From positions 1 to 64,000 of the forward strand of contig NZ_QFWT01000008.1 of assembly GCF_003144035.1 (NCBI RefSeq): DNA of 64,000 nucleotides. The letters run 5' to 3'. The notes below the pieces were generated by a model, which worked only from the letters and a program-made list of their open reading frames with translations, ran no database searches and was not told the origin of the DNA. Below, one piece after another: positions 1-8,953 of the stretch (positions within the stretch are counted from its first letter, which is position 1; each line of letters starts with the position of its first letter). The translations under genes and the position numbers were made by a program. This DNA is from Vibrio albus (lineage in GTDB: Bacteria; Pseudomonadota; Gammaproteobacteria; Enterobacterales; Vibrionaceae).

Positions 1-1
1 T

Positions 2-70
2 AACCATCAAGGACTCAATGACCTCACCCCTGATGAAGCCTACTTCGGCAGGCAGAGATACGCGGCATGA
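2..70 (+). pseudogene. IS3-family transposase, C-terminal end (cut by window start)
   Basis: An open frame enters from the left edge and encodes 22 residues before TGA. The words HQGLNDLTPDEAYFG match the C-terminal end of the integrase core of IS3-family OrfB proteins, where HxGL..LTPxEAYFG is typical. Only the tail is visible, so whether the element upstream is intact cannot be judged. It sits directly before a sequence that looks like an IS right end and a broken host gene. Confidence 0.6.
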
Positions 71-111
71 GCTGGATCAACCACTTAAGGAATGAGCTTA
101 TGTGTCCAACC
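71..111. mobile_element. Right end of the IS3-like element
   Basis: Between the transposase stop and the interrupted host gene lie about 40 bases. Read inward on the minus strand from about 111 they begin TGGACACATAAG, the TG-start usual for IS3-family terminal inverted repeats. The left end is outside the window, so repeat match and target duplication cannot be checked. The boundary is inferred from where the truncated minus-strand gene stops making sense. Confidence 0.4.
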
Positions 112-210
112 ATTGGGGTCCACTTCTATATTGTAAACCACGCTATCCCCAGCCTGGACAGAAGCGATATCGAGTGCAGCAAAAACAAAGCCAATAAACC
201 TGATTTTCAT
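85..210 (-). pseudogene. Small exported protein, N-terminus interrupted by IS
   Basis: On the minus strand an AGGA ribosome site six bases before ATG (208-210) opens a frame with a lysine/arginine start, a hydrophobic stretch and a VQAG-type cleavage region, which looks like a signal peptide. About 33 host codons follow; then the frame runs into the IS end (W-T-H-K-L-I-P) and stops at 85. The start and leader look genuine, so this appears to be a real gene whose 3' part was displaced by the insertion. The family is not recognised. Confidence 0.4.
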
Positions 211-330
211 AATCATTCCTTTTTGCATAACCAGAACCCTGCCATAGAAGTTTAGTACATACCTAAAACAATCGATTGTGGATTTTTCAACGGAAGAAAT
301 AGTCACAGGATCAAAGCCCGCCTGATGCAT

Positions 331-672
331 ATAAAACAGTCGAATGAGATCGACATCTCTAACAGATAAACGATGTAGAAGCAGTTAAGAAACGATGCCT
401 CACCGATATTTTTATGAAACAAGATGGTGCAGATGCACTGCGTTTGTACCTAGTGAGAGATGATTACCAGGATACAACATACAAATTTCTGGGTGCTGGC
501 TGACTCATTCATTAAATATCAAAATAAATACAACTCATTCGCATTTATTCACCTATAATTAATCTGATGATTCCGGCGTCTAATTGATATCAATAGTTCA
601 CTTATTGAATCAAAGTCTTAACTACAGATATCGAGTATATGACGCCAGTCGTCACGGGGATGATATTCATTT
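331..672. other. Gene-poor stretch with a possible gene remnant
   Basis: No complete gene is seen. A frame without stops runs on the plus strand from about 370 to TGA at 501-503 and encodes a hydrophilic segment (MKQDGADALRLYLVRDD at 414 onward), which could be the tail of a decayed gene. It has no ribosome site. The rest (504-672) is AT-rich and presumably holds the promoter of the DUF1059 gene. Confidence 0.25.
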
Positions 673-685
673 GAGGTAAATGACT

Positions 686-880
686 ATGTCTAGATACTAT
701 ATTGACTGTAGAGACTACCCTGGAGACGTAAAGTGCTCAGTTGCCTTGTCTGCTGACACAAAAGAAGAGCTGCTTCAGGCGGTTATAGAACACGGATGTA
801 AAGTTCATGGCTACGAAGACACACCCGAATTCAGAGAAAATATTGTAAAGGAATTTAAAGAAGGTACACCTCCGCTATGA
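686..880 (+). CDS. DUF1059 domain small protein
   Basis: A 64-residue soluble protein with the layout of the DUF1059 family: an N-terminal CRDYPGD segment, then a helix with KEELLQAVIEHGCKVHGYEDTPE. Family members are small and of unknown function. The ATG at 686 was preferred to the in-frame ATG at 680 because GAGG lies about nine bases before 686 but only three before 680. It stands alone, followed by an imperfect hairpin at 893-922. Nothing in the sequence gives a role. Confidence 0.6.
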   Translation: MSRYYIDCRDYPGDVKCSVALSADTKEELLQAVIEHGCKVHGYEDTPEFRENIVKEFKEGTPPL

Positions 881-892
881 GGTAGTGAATAT

Positions 893-922
893 AGAGCTCA
901 GATGACAGATTGTCTGGGCTCT
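893..922 (+). terminator. Hairpin after the DUF1059 gene
   Basis: AGAGCTCAGA pairs with TCTGGGCTCT across a ten-base loop, with one G-T pair. It lies 12 bases after the stop codon. The downstream bases are A-rich rather than T-rich, so it is terminator-like but not a clear intrinsic terminator. Confidence 0.35.
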
Positions 923-1088
923 CATAAACAAAAAATTGATAAAGCCCTTTTCTTATATTGTGTAATTCTTCGCAAAAACAGGTCATACCTCCAGTTTTTT
1001 ATCTTATGGTTCAATTTTTGCTACTACCATTAATGATATTAACAATAGATTAACATATGAAACATATAGCAACTGGAGAGATAAGACT

Positions 1089-1316
1089 ATGGCTAGGAAA
1101 TTTACGCGTATAGAATTTGAAGATGGTAGTGTTGTTGTTGTCAAAGCCGATGAGAACACGGTTCATAGTAATGAATATACTATTCTGGGGAACCGGACAT
1201 CCAGTTGGAGATACCCTACTCACGTTGAGAACGCTTCTTACGGTAACTTGGTCGATAGCGTAATTGATAATACGGACATAAAAGTAGTCAGAACCATTTC
1301 ACACTCTTTAAACTAA
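1089..1316 (+). CDS. Hypothetical small protein
   Basis: A 75-residue soluble, beta-rich, acidic protein with valine runs (DGSVVVVKAD) and no membrane segment or cysteine. A GGAGAG ribosome site lies eight bases before the ATG and supports it as a real gene. No family is recognised. It lies between a DUF1059 gene and the convergent melR remnant, in a stretch that looks like accessory DNA next to an insertion sequence. Confidence 0.45.
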   Translation: MARKFTRIEFEDGSVVVVKADENTVHSNEYTILGNRTSSWRYPTHVENASYGNLVDSVIDNTDIKVVRTISHSLN

Positions 1317-1341
1317 GCCATAGATAATACGTGATATGTAA

Positions 1342-1380
1342 AAAGTCGCTCAGAAGCTTAACTTCTCGCGGCTTTTTTTT
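1342..1380. terminator. Bidirectional terminator between the hypothetical gene and melR
   Basis: AGTCGC-tc-AGAAG pairs with CTTCT-c-GCGGCT around a short loop, followed by eight T on the plus strand and preceded by A bases that would serve the minus strand. It overlaps the last codons and stop of melR. Confidence 0.65.
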
Positions 1381-2250
1381 CTGTATTTCAATGGGGTAAT
1401 ACCAACAAACTTAGAAAAAGTATCATAAAAACGACTGCTGGAACTAAAACCCGCAGTCAACGCCACTTCCAGAATACTTTTGTCACTTTCACTCAGTAGT
1501 GCCCTGGCATGGTTGATTCTCATGGCGGTGATGTATTGCTTTATAGTGAGCTGCATAACGCGTTGGAACAACCCCATCGCATAGTTCGAATTCAATTCAA
1601 CATACTCTGCAATTTGCTGAATAGTCAGTGGTTTTTCATGGTTGGCCGCGATAAATTCCAACATCTGGCTGACATAAAACTGCGCATGTTTGGACACACC
1701 ATTATTACGTGTTTTAGGGTTCGGATGAATTAATAGCGAATCCCACCCAAACACGCCAAACCGCTTGATCATCCAACCGATCTCATCCAGCGCGATTTGC
1801 CGGATCTGCTCGTTATCACTGGCGACCTCCTGCTGCCAGCGCTGGACTTCAAACTCACTAATTTGCATAGGTGAACACGACTGCACCACCATCCCGTGTG
1901 TGACGTGACTAATCAGCTCACGGTTAATAGGCCAGGATAAGAAGAGATGCATTGGCAGGTTAAAAATCGCCATACGCTGGCACTCGCCCGTATTGCTCAG
2001 CCGATGAGGAACACAGGCCCAGAAAATAATTGATATGTCCTTGCTTCAGACGGATGGTTTCACCATTAATGACATACTCAACATCACCATCAAATGGTAC
2101 GTTAACCTCTATTTGTCCATGCCAGTGACTTGTTGGCATTCCATCAGGTTCTCTCAGCTCAATCTCCAGACGCTGATATTCGGAATAAAGCGACAATGGG
2201 CTTACGGAACGTTCACTGTCCGTATAGGTATATGTGGTGTCATTGTTCAT
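1350..2250 (-). pseudogene. melR: MelR, AraC-family melibiose regulator, broken by a frameshift
   Basis: The two minus-strand frames together match E. coli MelR nearly end to end as I recall it. The first (start 2250, MNNDTT) gives SPLSLYSEYQRLEIE, SHWHGQIEVNVPFDGDVEY and KQGHINYF. The second gives MAIFNLPMHLFLSWP and the C-terminal AraC helix-turn-helix ending in TPLKYRKKSR. The reading frame is lost near 2022: removing one base there restores F-WACVPHRLSNTGECQRMAIFNL, the expected continuation. Repaired length would be 299 residues; MelR is about 302. The second frame alone would have the DNA-binding half but lack most of the sugar-binding cupin. It is divergent from melA, as in E. coli. 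A sequencing error is the main alternative, but melA is damaged too. Confidence 0.85.
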
Positions 2251-2277
2251 GCCAATGGCCAAGCTTTTCTCATCCAA

Positions 2278-2565
2278 AATAGTGTCACCTGAAAGTTACG
2301 CACAATACCTATGTATCTAACAGCTTTTTCCGCTTTATAGCCATAGTCTTTCCCACTATCTTTCTATTTTGGCCTGCCATTTTGTCCTAAAATACAATTA
2401 AAAATTCCTGTTTATACATAAAAACTCCCATTTCCTCATAATTATTTATATATCCTCTGTAATCTGAGGATCCGGGATCATTTATCCTGTTCAGTGGACG
2501 ACTTTCTGCCCATTCCTGTGACAAAGTAAGTGTCAATCCAGTAAATCAGTCACAAGGACTCCAAT
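2278..2565. promoter_or_regulatory. melR-melA divergent intergenic region
   Basis: This 288-base AT-rich gap separates the two divergent genes and should hold both promoters. An AAGGA ribosome site precedes the melA ATG by about eight bases. I could not find a convincing CRP palindrome or MelR repeat; TGTGACAAAGTAAGTGTCA at about 2518 is only a half match. Confidence 0.35.
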
Positions 2566-3876
2566 ATGAATACACCCAAAATTACCTTTATTGGTGCGGG
2601 CTCAACTATCTTCGTCAAACATATTCTGGGAGATGTCTTCCATCGCCCGGCATTAAAACAGGCACAGATTGCGCTAATGGATATTGACGAAACGAGGCTG
2701 GAAGAGTCCCGAATTGTCGTACAAAAACTTATGGACTCGGCAGACGCCAATGGCTCCATTACCTGCTACACGGATCAAAAAGCCGCGTTGGTTGACTCTG
2801 ATTTTGTCGTGGTCGCCTTTCAGATTGGCGGATACGAACCTTGCACACTGACTGACTTCGAAGTGTGTAAACGACATGGCCTTGAACAAACCATCGCTGA
2901 TACGTTGGGCCCGGGCGGGATCATGCGTGCACTGCGTACTATTCCTCACTTATGGAAGATCTGTGATGACATGACCGAGGTGTGTCCGAACGCAACCATG
3001 CTCAACTACGTCAATCCGATGGCAATGAACACCTGGGCCATGTTTGAAAAATACCCGCACATCAAGCAGGTTGGTCTGTGTCACTCTGTACAGGGTACCG
3101 CCGGCGAGCTGGCCCATGATCTGGGCATTAACCATATGGCGTTCCATCTTGAGCTGGAACGCAAGGACGCTAATGGCCACTATGTCGATCTGTATCCTGA
3201 ACTACTGCAAGCCTATGAGTCCGGGCAAGCACCGAAAACCCCGTGGAACTCCCGGTGTGAAAACATTGTCCGTTATGAAATGTTCAAAAAACTGGGTTAT
3301 TTCGTCACCGAGTCTTCAGAGCACTTTTCTGAATACACGCCGTACTTTATTAAGCCAAACCGTCCGGATTTGATTGAGCGCTACAAAGTACCTCTGGATG
3401 AGTACCCGAAACGTTGCGTCGAACAAGTGGCAAACTGGCATAAAGAGCTGGATGAATACAAACAGGCGGATCGCATCGATATTGAGCAGTCCAATGAGTA
3501 TGCCAGTACCATTATCAACTCTATCTGGACGGGTGACCCGAGCGTTATCTATGGCAGCGTTCGTAACAATGGTCTGATCGACAACCTGCCTGAAGGGTGT
3601 TGTGTGGAAGTGGCCTGCTTAGTCGATCGCAATGGGGTTCAACCCACCAAAGTCGGCAAACTCCCTTCTCACCTGGCCGCATTGATGCAGACCAACATCA
3701 ATGTTCAGACATTACTGACCGAAGCGATACTGACCGAGAACAAAGAGTGAGTCTATCATGCCACTATGCTAGATCCTCACACAGCAGCGGTGCTAGGCAT
3801 CGAAGAGATCTATGCTCTGGTAGATGACCTGATTTCCTCGCACGGTGACTGGTTACCAGAGTGGCTTCACCGCTAA
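2566..3876 (+). pseudogene. melA: MelA alpha-galactosidase (GH4), with internal deletion and premature stop
   Basis: GH4 6-P-independent alpha-galactosidase, NAD- and Mn-dependent in the family. The N-terminal Rossmann segment (KITFIGAGSTIFVKHI), the metal cysteine in VGLCHSV and the metal histidine in GINHMAF are present. Two lesions appear against the remembered E. coli protein (451 residues). Twelve codons are missing between DL and GINH at 3123/3124. The codon at 3748-3750 is TGA where E. coli has arginine (TENR-D-R-VYHA). The same frame continues after TGA with VYHATMLDPHTAAVLG and ends ...WLHR at 3876, so the lost 42-residue tail is still readable. The translated product would be 394 residues. 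No melB transporter follows. Confidence 0.85.
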
Positions 3877-3893
3877 AACTCATACCACAATCG

Positions 3894-3932
3894 CAGGCCG
3901 GTACCCTAGAGTATAGAGTAAAAACCGGCCTG
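3894..3932. terminator. Hairpin between convergent melA and the GlxA-type gene
   Basis: CAGGCCGGT and ACCGGCCTG form a perfect nine-base stem around a 21-base loop. There is no strong T run. Its position between two converging genes suggests transcription termination. Confidence 0.5.
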
Positions 3933-3938
3933 ATCTTC

Positions 3939-4856
3939 TCAGCTAAACCGCCGGCGAAACTCTTTTGGCGTTAGTCCCATAACCTTAATAAAAGTTTTCC
4001 GGCACGCACTGACATCGTCATAACCAATCTGATTCGCTATCCATTCAAAGGAATGTTGGGTACTTTCCAAGTAATCACATGCCTTTTGTATTCTGAGGCG
4101 CTGCAAATACTGATTGGGATTAACTCCGGTTGACTTAAAAAAACGGCGCTGCATTGTACGCTCAGTAAGATTGGCCTGTTTTGCTAACTGCTGTATGGAT
4201 ATTGGCTCTGCGTACGCTAAGTTCATTTCCTGCTGGACAGAGATAATGGCCTGATCACCATGCGAAAGTGATGGCGTAAACTGCTGATAGTAACGCTGCT
4301 CTCTCGACGCAGTATCGATGACCAGAGTTTTCCCGAGCTGGCGTATCACTTTTACCGAGGCATACTTAGCGATCAATTCCAGCCCAAGATCCACCCACGA
4401 CATCATTCCCCCGGCAGTAATAATGTCGCCATGGTCGATTAATATTTTGTCCGTATTCAGGGGAATATGCGGAAAGCATGCGCGAAAGGCATCAGCCAAC
4501 GCCCAATGCGTCGTGACACTTCTCCCCTCCACTAAATTTGTTGCCGCGAGAATAAATACTCCTGCACACGCAGCCCCGAGTACGGTACCTTTAGCATACT
4601 GTTCCCCTAGCGCCTCCAGAAGTCTGGAATAAGGGTTTAGGTAATACTCACTGACTGAACTCGGCGGTAATAGAATAACCGTCAGCTCATTGGGGATGAC
4701 GCCACTATCCGGTATCAGCACTGGCTCAAATTCCACATTAACCCCCAGTTCCTGACCTATCCGATTCGCCAGAAGCAGCATCTCTTCCAGACCGTATACT
4801 GCCGACTTGAGAACCGAAGGATATTCGCAGATACCTATTGAGATTTTATTCATCAT
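3939..4856 (-). CDS. GlxA-family regulator (DJ-1/PfpI domain plus AraC HTH)
   Basis: A 305-residue transcription regulator. Residues 1-185 form a DJ-1/PfpI-like domain with the conserved cysteine in GAACAGVF (C97) and AGGMMSWVDLGLELI. Residues about 210-305 are an AraC-type double helix-turn-helix (ISIQQLAKQANLTERTMQRRF, GLTPKEFRRRFS). The family senses small molecules through the N-terminal domain. It is divergent from the cysteine hydrolase at 4973, its likely target, since GlxA-type regulators commonly pair with isochorismatase-like genes. The ligand is unknown. Confidence 0.85.
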   Translation of the reverse strand: MMNKISIGICEYPSVLKSAVYGLEEMLLLANRIGQELGVNVEFEPVLIPDSGVIPNELTVILLPPSSVSEYYLNPYSRLLEALGEQYAKGTVLGAACAGVFILAATNLVEGRSVTTHWALADAFRACFPHIPLNTDKILIDHGDIITAGGMMSWVDLGLELIAKYASVKVIRQLGKTLVIDTASREQRYYQQFTPSLSHGDQAIISVQQEMNLAYAEPISIQQLAKQANLTERTMQRRFFKSTGVNPNQYLQRLRIQKACDYLESTQHSFEWIANQIGYDDVSACRKTFIKVMGLTPKEFRRRFS

Positions 4857-4972
4857 CCCGTTCTACACTTTGTCGTTTTTAACCTGTTTTATGTCATTTC
4901 TCACTCTAAACCATTCCTGGCAGTTTGAACATAATCTTTCCGTACCGAAACAACCTGTGAAAGGAAAGACCT

Positions 4973-5491
4973 ATGAACAAACAAGCCTTACTGATCATTG
5001 ATATACAAAATGACTATTTTCCCGGCGGAAACTACCCGTTGTGGAACACAGAAGAAACACTGAACAACATCAAAACAGCAATCAGGAAAGCGGATACAAA
5101 ACGGATACCTATCATCCTTGTCCAGCACATTGCTGATCCGTCCAAAGGCATCGCCCCCTTCTTTAATCAGGGAAGTGAAGGCGTCAATATTCATGCAGAC
5201 ATACTGGCCGCATGTCCTGAAGCTAAGGTGGTAAAAAAGAGCTATGCAGACAGTTTTAAAGATACCTTGCTGGAGCCGACACTTAGCGAGTTTGATATTG
5301 ATGAACTGCTTATATGCGGAATGATGACGCAGAATTGCGTGACGCACACAGCTATTTCCCCGGAAGCTGAGAAGTATACGGTTTCGATTATTACCGATTG
5401 CTGTACAACCGTGGATCAGATGATACACAGCATTGGCTTAAATGCAGTATCCACACGTGTACCTCTGGTTACTCTGGATAAAGTGCTATAG
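4973..5491 (+). CDS. Isochorismatase-family cysteine hydrolase
   Basis: A 172-residue cytoplasmic hydrolase of the isochorismatase/nicotinamidase fold. The catalytic triad is visible: D10 in LLIIDIQNDYF, K89 in VVKKSYADSF, and C122 in CGMMTQNCVTHTA. An AAAGGAAAGACCT ribosome site precedes the ATG. The sequence lacks the metal-binding DxHxxxH signature expected of nicotinamidase, so it is more likely an uncharacterised amidase or hydrolase. Transcribed away from the GlxA-type gene, with 116 bases between them. Confidence 0.85.
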   Translation: MNKQALLIIDIQNDYFPGGNYPLWNTEETLNNIKTAIRKADTKRIPIILVQHIADPSKGIAPFFNQGSEGVNIHADILAACPEAKVVKKSYADSFKDTLLEPTLSEFDIDELLICGMMTQNCVTHTAISPEAEKYTVSIITDCCTTVDQMIHSIGLNAVSTRVPLVTLDKVL

Positions 5492-5579
5492 CCGTAGAAC
5501 CGTTCACTGACATGATCAATGGCTCAAAACCCTACATTGATTGATTACCTGTTTTTTTATCATGGTAGACTGATCTTAC

Positions 5580-5593
5580 TGAAACCGGTTACA
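5580..5593. promoter_or_regulatory. LacI-type operator upstream of the GH3 gene
   Basis: TGAAACCGGTTACA is a palindrome around CCGG with one mismatched pair, the shape of LacI/GalR-family operators (AACCGGTT core). It lies 40 bases before the GH3 ATG. A related site, TGTTACCGGTTACTA, stands upstream of levansucrase at 8870. Confidence 0.45.
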
Positions 5594-5632
5594 GAAAAAT
5601 AAAGACAGTAAATACAATAAGGAAACCCATTG

Positions 5633-8077
5633 ATGTCAGGAATGCAAACAAAACCCAAACTCCTTGCTATCCTCATTGCTGCAACCGCAATGACGGCCTG
5701 TAGCATGACACCGAAAACGAACCCGGATGCCGATCTCCAATACAGGGAGAATGCTCAGGCAATGCTTCAAAAACTGAGTCTTGAAGAAAAACTGAATATT
5801 CTGTCGGGTCCGGGAATCGATCTGGAGCACTACCGGGGCATTGATGCAACCAACCTGGCTAAAGAGAAAAATGTACTGGGTGTTGCGGGCTATATCAATG
5901 GAGTAAAAAATGACTCAGTGGATATCCCGGCCGTCAAGCTGGCTGACGGACCAGCCGGATTACGTATCCGGCCAACACGCGACAATGACGATCAGACCTA
6001 TTACGCCACCGCCTGGCCCATCGGTTCTTTACTGGCGTCAAGCTGGGACACCGATTTAGTTCAGAAGGTCGGTGCCGCAGAAGGCAATGAAGTGAAAGAA
6101 TATGGCGTCGACTTTCTGTTAGCGCCGGGGATGAATATCCAGCGCAACCCGTTACTTGGCAGGAACTTCGAATACTATTCAGAAGATCCGTTACTGTCCG
6201 GGAAAATCGCAGCGGCAATGGTCTCCGGGGTACAATCCAATGATGTTGGTGCGACGATCAAACACTTTGTCGCCAACAATGCGGAAACTAACCGCTTCTT
6301 TAATAACACCATTGCCGATCCAAGAACCCTGCGGGAAATTTACCTGCGCGGGTTCCAGATCGCAGTGGAAGAATCACAGCCATGGGCAATCATGAGCTCC
6401 TATAACCTGGTCAATGGCACCTATGTGAACCAGCGCAAAGACATCATGAATGATATCCTGCGCGGAGAGTGGAATTTCAGTGGACTGGCGATGTCTGACT
6501 GGTTTGCCGGTAACGTATTTGGTTTAAAAAGTGATTTCAGAGGACGCATTGAGAGAGACCAGGAATCGGCAGCTAAGCAGGTTACTGCAGGAAATGATTT
6601 GATTGAGCCGGGAGGCGTAAAAGAGGATCTGGCCGCTTCTGTTTCAGCAGGTACTTTGACTGAAGCAGATGTCGACAAGAGTGTCGTTGCTATTCTGACT
6701 CAGATGCATAAAACCCCTTCTTATAATCAGTACGAATATTCCAATACGCCGGACCTAAGAACGCATGCCGTACTCGCCAGACAAGCCGCAGCAGAGGGTA
6801 TGGTGCTGCTGAAAAATGAAGCAGCGACGTTACCACTTAAGCCACAAGCTAAAGTCGCCTCCTTTGGTACGACACAAATTAATACGTTAAAAGGTGGTAC
6901 CGGCAGTGGTAATGTAAACTCTGCGTATATCAGCCATATCGCCTCCGCTCTGGGAGAACGATTCACCCTGAATACCGCTGTAACGGATTTCTATAACCAA
7001 TACTTTGAGGCAAACAAGCAAAAAACCAAGGCATTAATCGGCGGGTATGATTTCAGTGACGAACCTGCGGTTTCTGATCATTCACAACTGAAACAACTTA
7101 TTGCTGAGGCAGCAGTCAATGATGCCGCCGCCGTGATTACCATTGGCCGTCAGGCCGGTGAAGGCGGCGATCGCACCGCGACTCAGGGTGACTATTTACT
7201 GACCGACGCAGAACTTGAAACTATTAGCGCGGTATCTCAGACTTTCCATGCGCAAAGCAAACCGGTCACCGTTGTACTAAACGTTAACGGACTGGTCGAT
7301 ACAACCATGTGGGGCAACAAAGTCGACTCTATTTTATTAGCTTACATGGGTGGTCAGGAAACCGGCCATGCTATTGCCGATATTCTGGTTGGTGATGTTA
7401 ACCCGAGTGGTAAACTTGCTCAGACCGTTCCGGTTCAATATTCAGATGTTCCGTCAGCAAGTACTTTCCCGGGGAAAGACATTGATGATGATGGAATGGT
7501 GGATGCTTCCTACTACAACGAGGGGCTTTACGTCGGTTATCGATACTACTCATCGTTTGATACCGCTCCGGCCTATCCATTCGGCTACGGCTTGTCGTAC
7601 ACAAACTTTGAATATCGTAATCCGCACGTTGTCACTAATACACTCAATGCTGATGGTGCCTCAGGTAAACTGACATTGTCGGTAACTATCGCGAACAACG
7701 GTAAAAGTGCGGGTAAAGAGGTGGCTCAGGTGTATATCAGTGCACCGGAAGTGAAACTGGAAAAACCAGTGATTGAACTGAAAGCGTTTGATAAAACGAC
7801 ACTGCTCAAACCCGGCCAGACAGAAGAGCTGACATTGACAATCCCGGCAAAAACACTGGCCAGCTTCGACCCCGATCATAATCAATGGATTGTAGAACCG
7901 GGTCAATACCAAGCTTATATTGCCCCATCTTCCGATGTGTCAGGTTCAAACTTTGGTAACGCCACCAAGCCGGTAACCTTTACCATCAACCAAGAAATCG
8001 TCGTGGCAAAAACCACACCGAATGCTCTTGCACTGCAGGATGGGGTAAATCAGGCGGATTTTGTTACCATCAAATAA
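5633..8077 (+). CDS. GH3 family beta-glycosidase, lipoprotein
   Basis: An 814-residue glycoside hydrolase family 3 enzyme, probably a beta-glucosidase or beta-glucan exohydrolase. Start ATG 5633 has AAGGAA about nine bases upstream. The leader ends in a lipobox-like MTAC-S, so it is probably anchored in the outer membrane facing the periplasm. The N-terminal TIM-barrel has LADGPAGLR, GRNFEYYSEDPLLSG, KHFVANN and the nucleophile region AMSDWFAG (D289). The second alpha/beta domain follows, and a C-terminal fibronectin-III-like domain starts near YPFGYGLSYT. Substrate specificity cannot be read from the sequence. The upstream LacI-type palindrome resembles one before levansucrase, hinting at shared sugar control. 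Confidence 0.9.
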   Translation: MSGMQTKPKLLAILIAATAMTACSMTPKTNPDADLQYRENAQAMLQKLSLEEKLNILSGPGIDLEHYRGIDATNLAKEKNVLGVAGYINGVKNDSVDIPAVKLADGPAGLRIRPTRDNDDQTYYATAWPIGSLLASSWDTDLVQKVGAAEGNEVKEYGVDFLLAPGMNIQRNPLLGRNFEYYSEDPLLSGKIAAAMVSGVQSNDVGATIKHFVANNAETNRFFNNTIADPRTLREIYLRGFQIAVEESQPWAIMSSYNLVNGTYVNQRKDIMNDILRGEWNFSGLAMSDWFAGNVFGLKSDFRGRIERDQESAAKQVTAGNDLIEPGGVKEDLAASVSAGTLTEADVDKSVVAILTQMHKTPSYNQYEYSNTPDLRTHAVLARQAAAEGMVLLKNEAATLPLKPQAKVASFGTTQINTLKGGTGSGNVNSAYISHIASALGERFTLNTAVTDFYNQYFEANKQKTKALIGGYDFSDEPAVSDHSQLKQLIAEAAVNDAAAVITIGRQAGEGGDRTATQGDYLLTDAELETISAVSQTFHAQSKPVTVVLNVNGLVDTTMWGNKVDSILLAYMGGQETGHAIADILVGDVNPSGKLAQTVPVQYSDVPSASTFPGKDIDDDGMVDASYYNEGLYVGYRYYSSFDTAPAYPFGYGLSYTNFEYRNPHVVTNTLNADGASGKLTLSVTIANNGKSAGKEVAQVYISAPEVKLEKPVIELKAFDKTTLLKPGQTEELTLTIPAKTLASFDPDHNQWIVEPGQYQAYIAPSSDVSGSNFGNATKPVTFTINQEIVVAKTTPNALALQDGVNQADFVTIK

Positions 8078-8111
8078 ATAACGTTCGTTAACGTCTGATA
8101 CTCAGAAACAT

Positions 8112-8145
8112 AACAAGCCCGGATTTTCTGGGCTTGTTATTTTTA
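8112..8145 (+). terminator. Intrinsic terminator after the GH3 gene
   Basis: ACAAGCCC pairs with GGGCTTGT around GGATTTTCT, followed by ATTTTT. It lies about 35 bases past the stop codon. Confidence 0.8.
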
Positions 8146-8271
8146 GCCTAAATAAGAATGGCCACCCCACCATAACTTTCAAAAGCAAAATACACCAAAT
8201 GTTTATTAGTAAAGACGAGCTTTTGACCTACTATAAAACTGGGACTGTTCATGAACATAAAGGAGGCGATT

Positions 8272-8694
8272 ATGAGCTTAGTACCACGCGAATCTTGGCC
8301 TGATCTGTTCAGTGTATTCGACCATGATTTTCCTAGCCTGAGGAGCCGGTTCAACATGGGCGGATTCTCACCCAAGTTAGATATCATAGAAAAGGACGAT
8401 AAATTTGAAGTCCAGGTGGAACTGCCTGGAGTCGATAAAAAAGATATTACTTTATCTTGCAAGGGCAAAACCCTGACCATTGAGGCAAGTACTTCAAAAA
8501 ATGACGAAACTAAGGAAGGGGACAGAGTCATCCATAAAGAACGCTATGAAGGGAAAATGGTCCGGAGCTTCACCTTGGGTGACAATATACGTCAGGAAGA
8601 TATCGATGCTTCATTCAGTGACGGTATTCTTACAGTCACTATCCCGAAAACTGAACCAAAACGGGAAGAAGTAAACCGAATCGAAATTAAATAA
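8272..8694 (+). CDS. Hsp20 family small heat-shock protein
   Basis: A 140-residue ATP-independent holdase chaperone. The alpha-crystallin domain covers about residues 35-140: LDIIEKDDKFEVQVELPGVDKKDI, LTIEAS, and the closing strand DGILTVTIPK that carries the family's GxLxxxxP motif. The start was set at 8272 because a near-perfect AAGGAGG lies five bases before it; the in-frame ATG at 8251 has none. Single-gene unit with its own terminator. No sigma-32 promoter could be named confidently. Confidence 0.9.
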   Translation: MSLVPRESWPDLFSVFDHDFPSLRSRFNMGGFSPKLDIIEKDDKFEVQVELPGVDKKDITLSCKGKTLTIEASTSKNDETKEGDRVIHKERYEGKMVRSFTLGDNIRQEDIDASFSDGILTVTIPKTEPKREEVNRIEIK

Positions 8695-8702
8695 ACAAAT
8701 TG

Positions 8703-8736
8703 AAGCCGGATCGGAAAAGATGGTCCGGCTTATTAT
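8703..8736 (+). terminator. Terminator after hsp20
   Basis: AAGCCGGA pairs with TCCGGCTT around a 13-base loop and is followed by ATTATAT. It starts nine bases after the stop codon. Confidence 0.7.
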
Positions 8737-8869
8737 ATCCATGCTTTTTATGTGATTTTAAAAAGACCAGATTCAGAAAATTCAACCCTTACTGTCAGGC
8801 GGATGTCAGAGAATTATCAAAAACAATCATTATGCTATTTTTGGCATATTAAAATAATAATAATGACTC

Positions 8870-8884
8870 TGTTACCGGTTACTA
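8870..8884. promoter_or_regulatory. LacI-type operator upstream of levansucrase
   Basis: TGTTACCGGTTACTA shares the TACCGGTTAC core with the palindrome before the GH3 gene. It lies about 200 bases before the riboswitch, where a promoter would be expected. Confidence 0.4.
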
Positions 8885-8953
8885 CCTACTCCATACAACG
8901 GTTCTGGTTTGTCTGTCACTGACACCCGGAACCCCCGTTTTGTCAGCTTATTG

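Noticed and set aside
504..1340. Integron cassette array around the two small genes
   Set aside because: No attC-like paired repeats were found flanking the small genes.
3044..3373. Out-of-frame 109-codon frame inside melA as a sign of further frameshift
   Set aside because: The melA frame itself stays conserved across this stretch, so this is a shadow.
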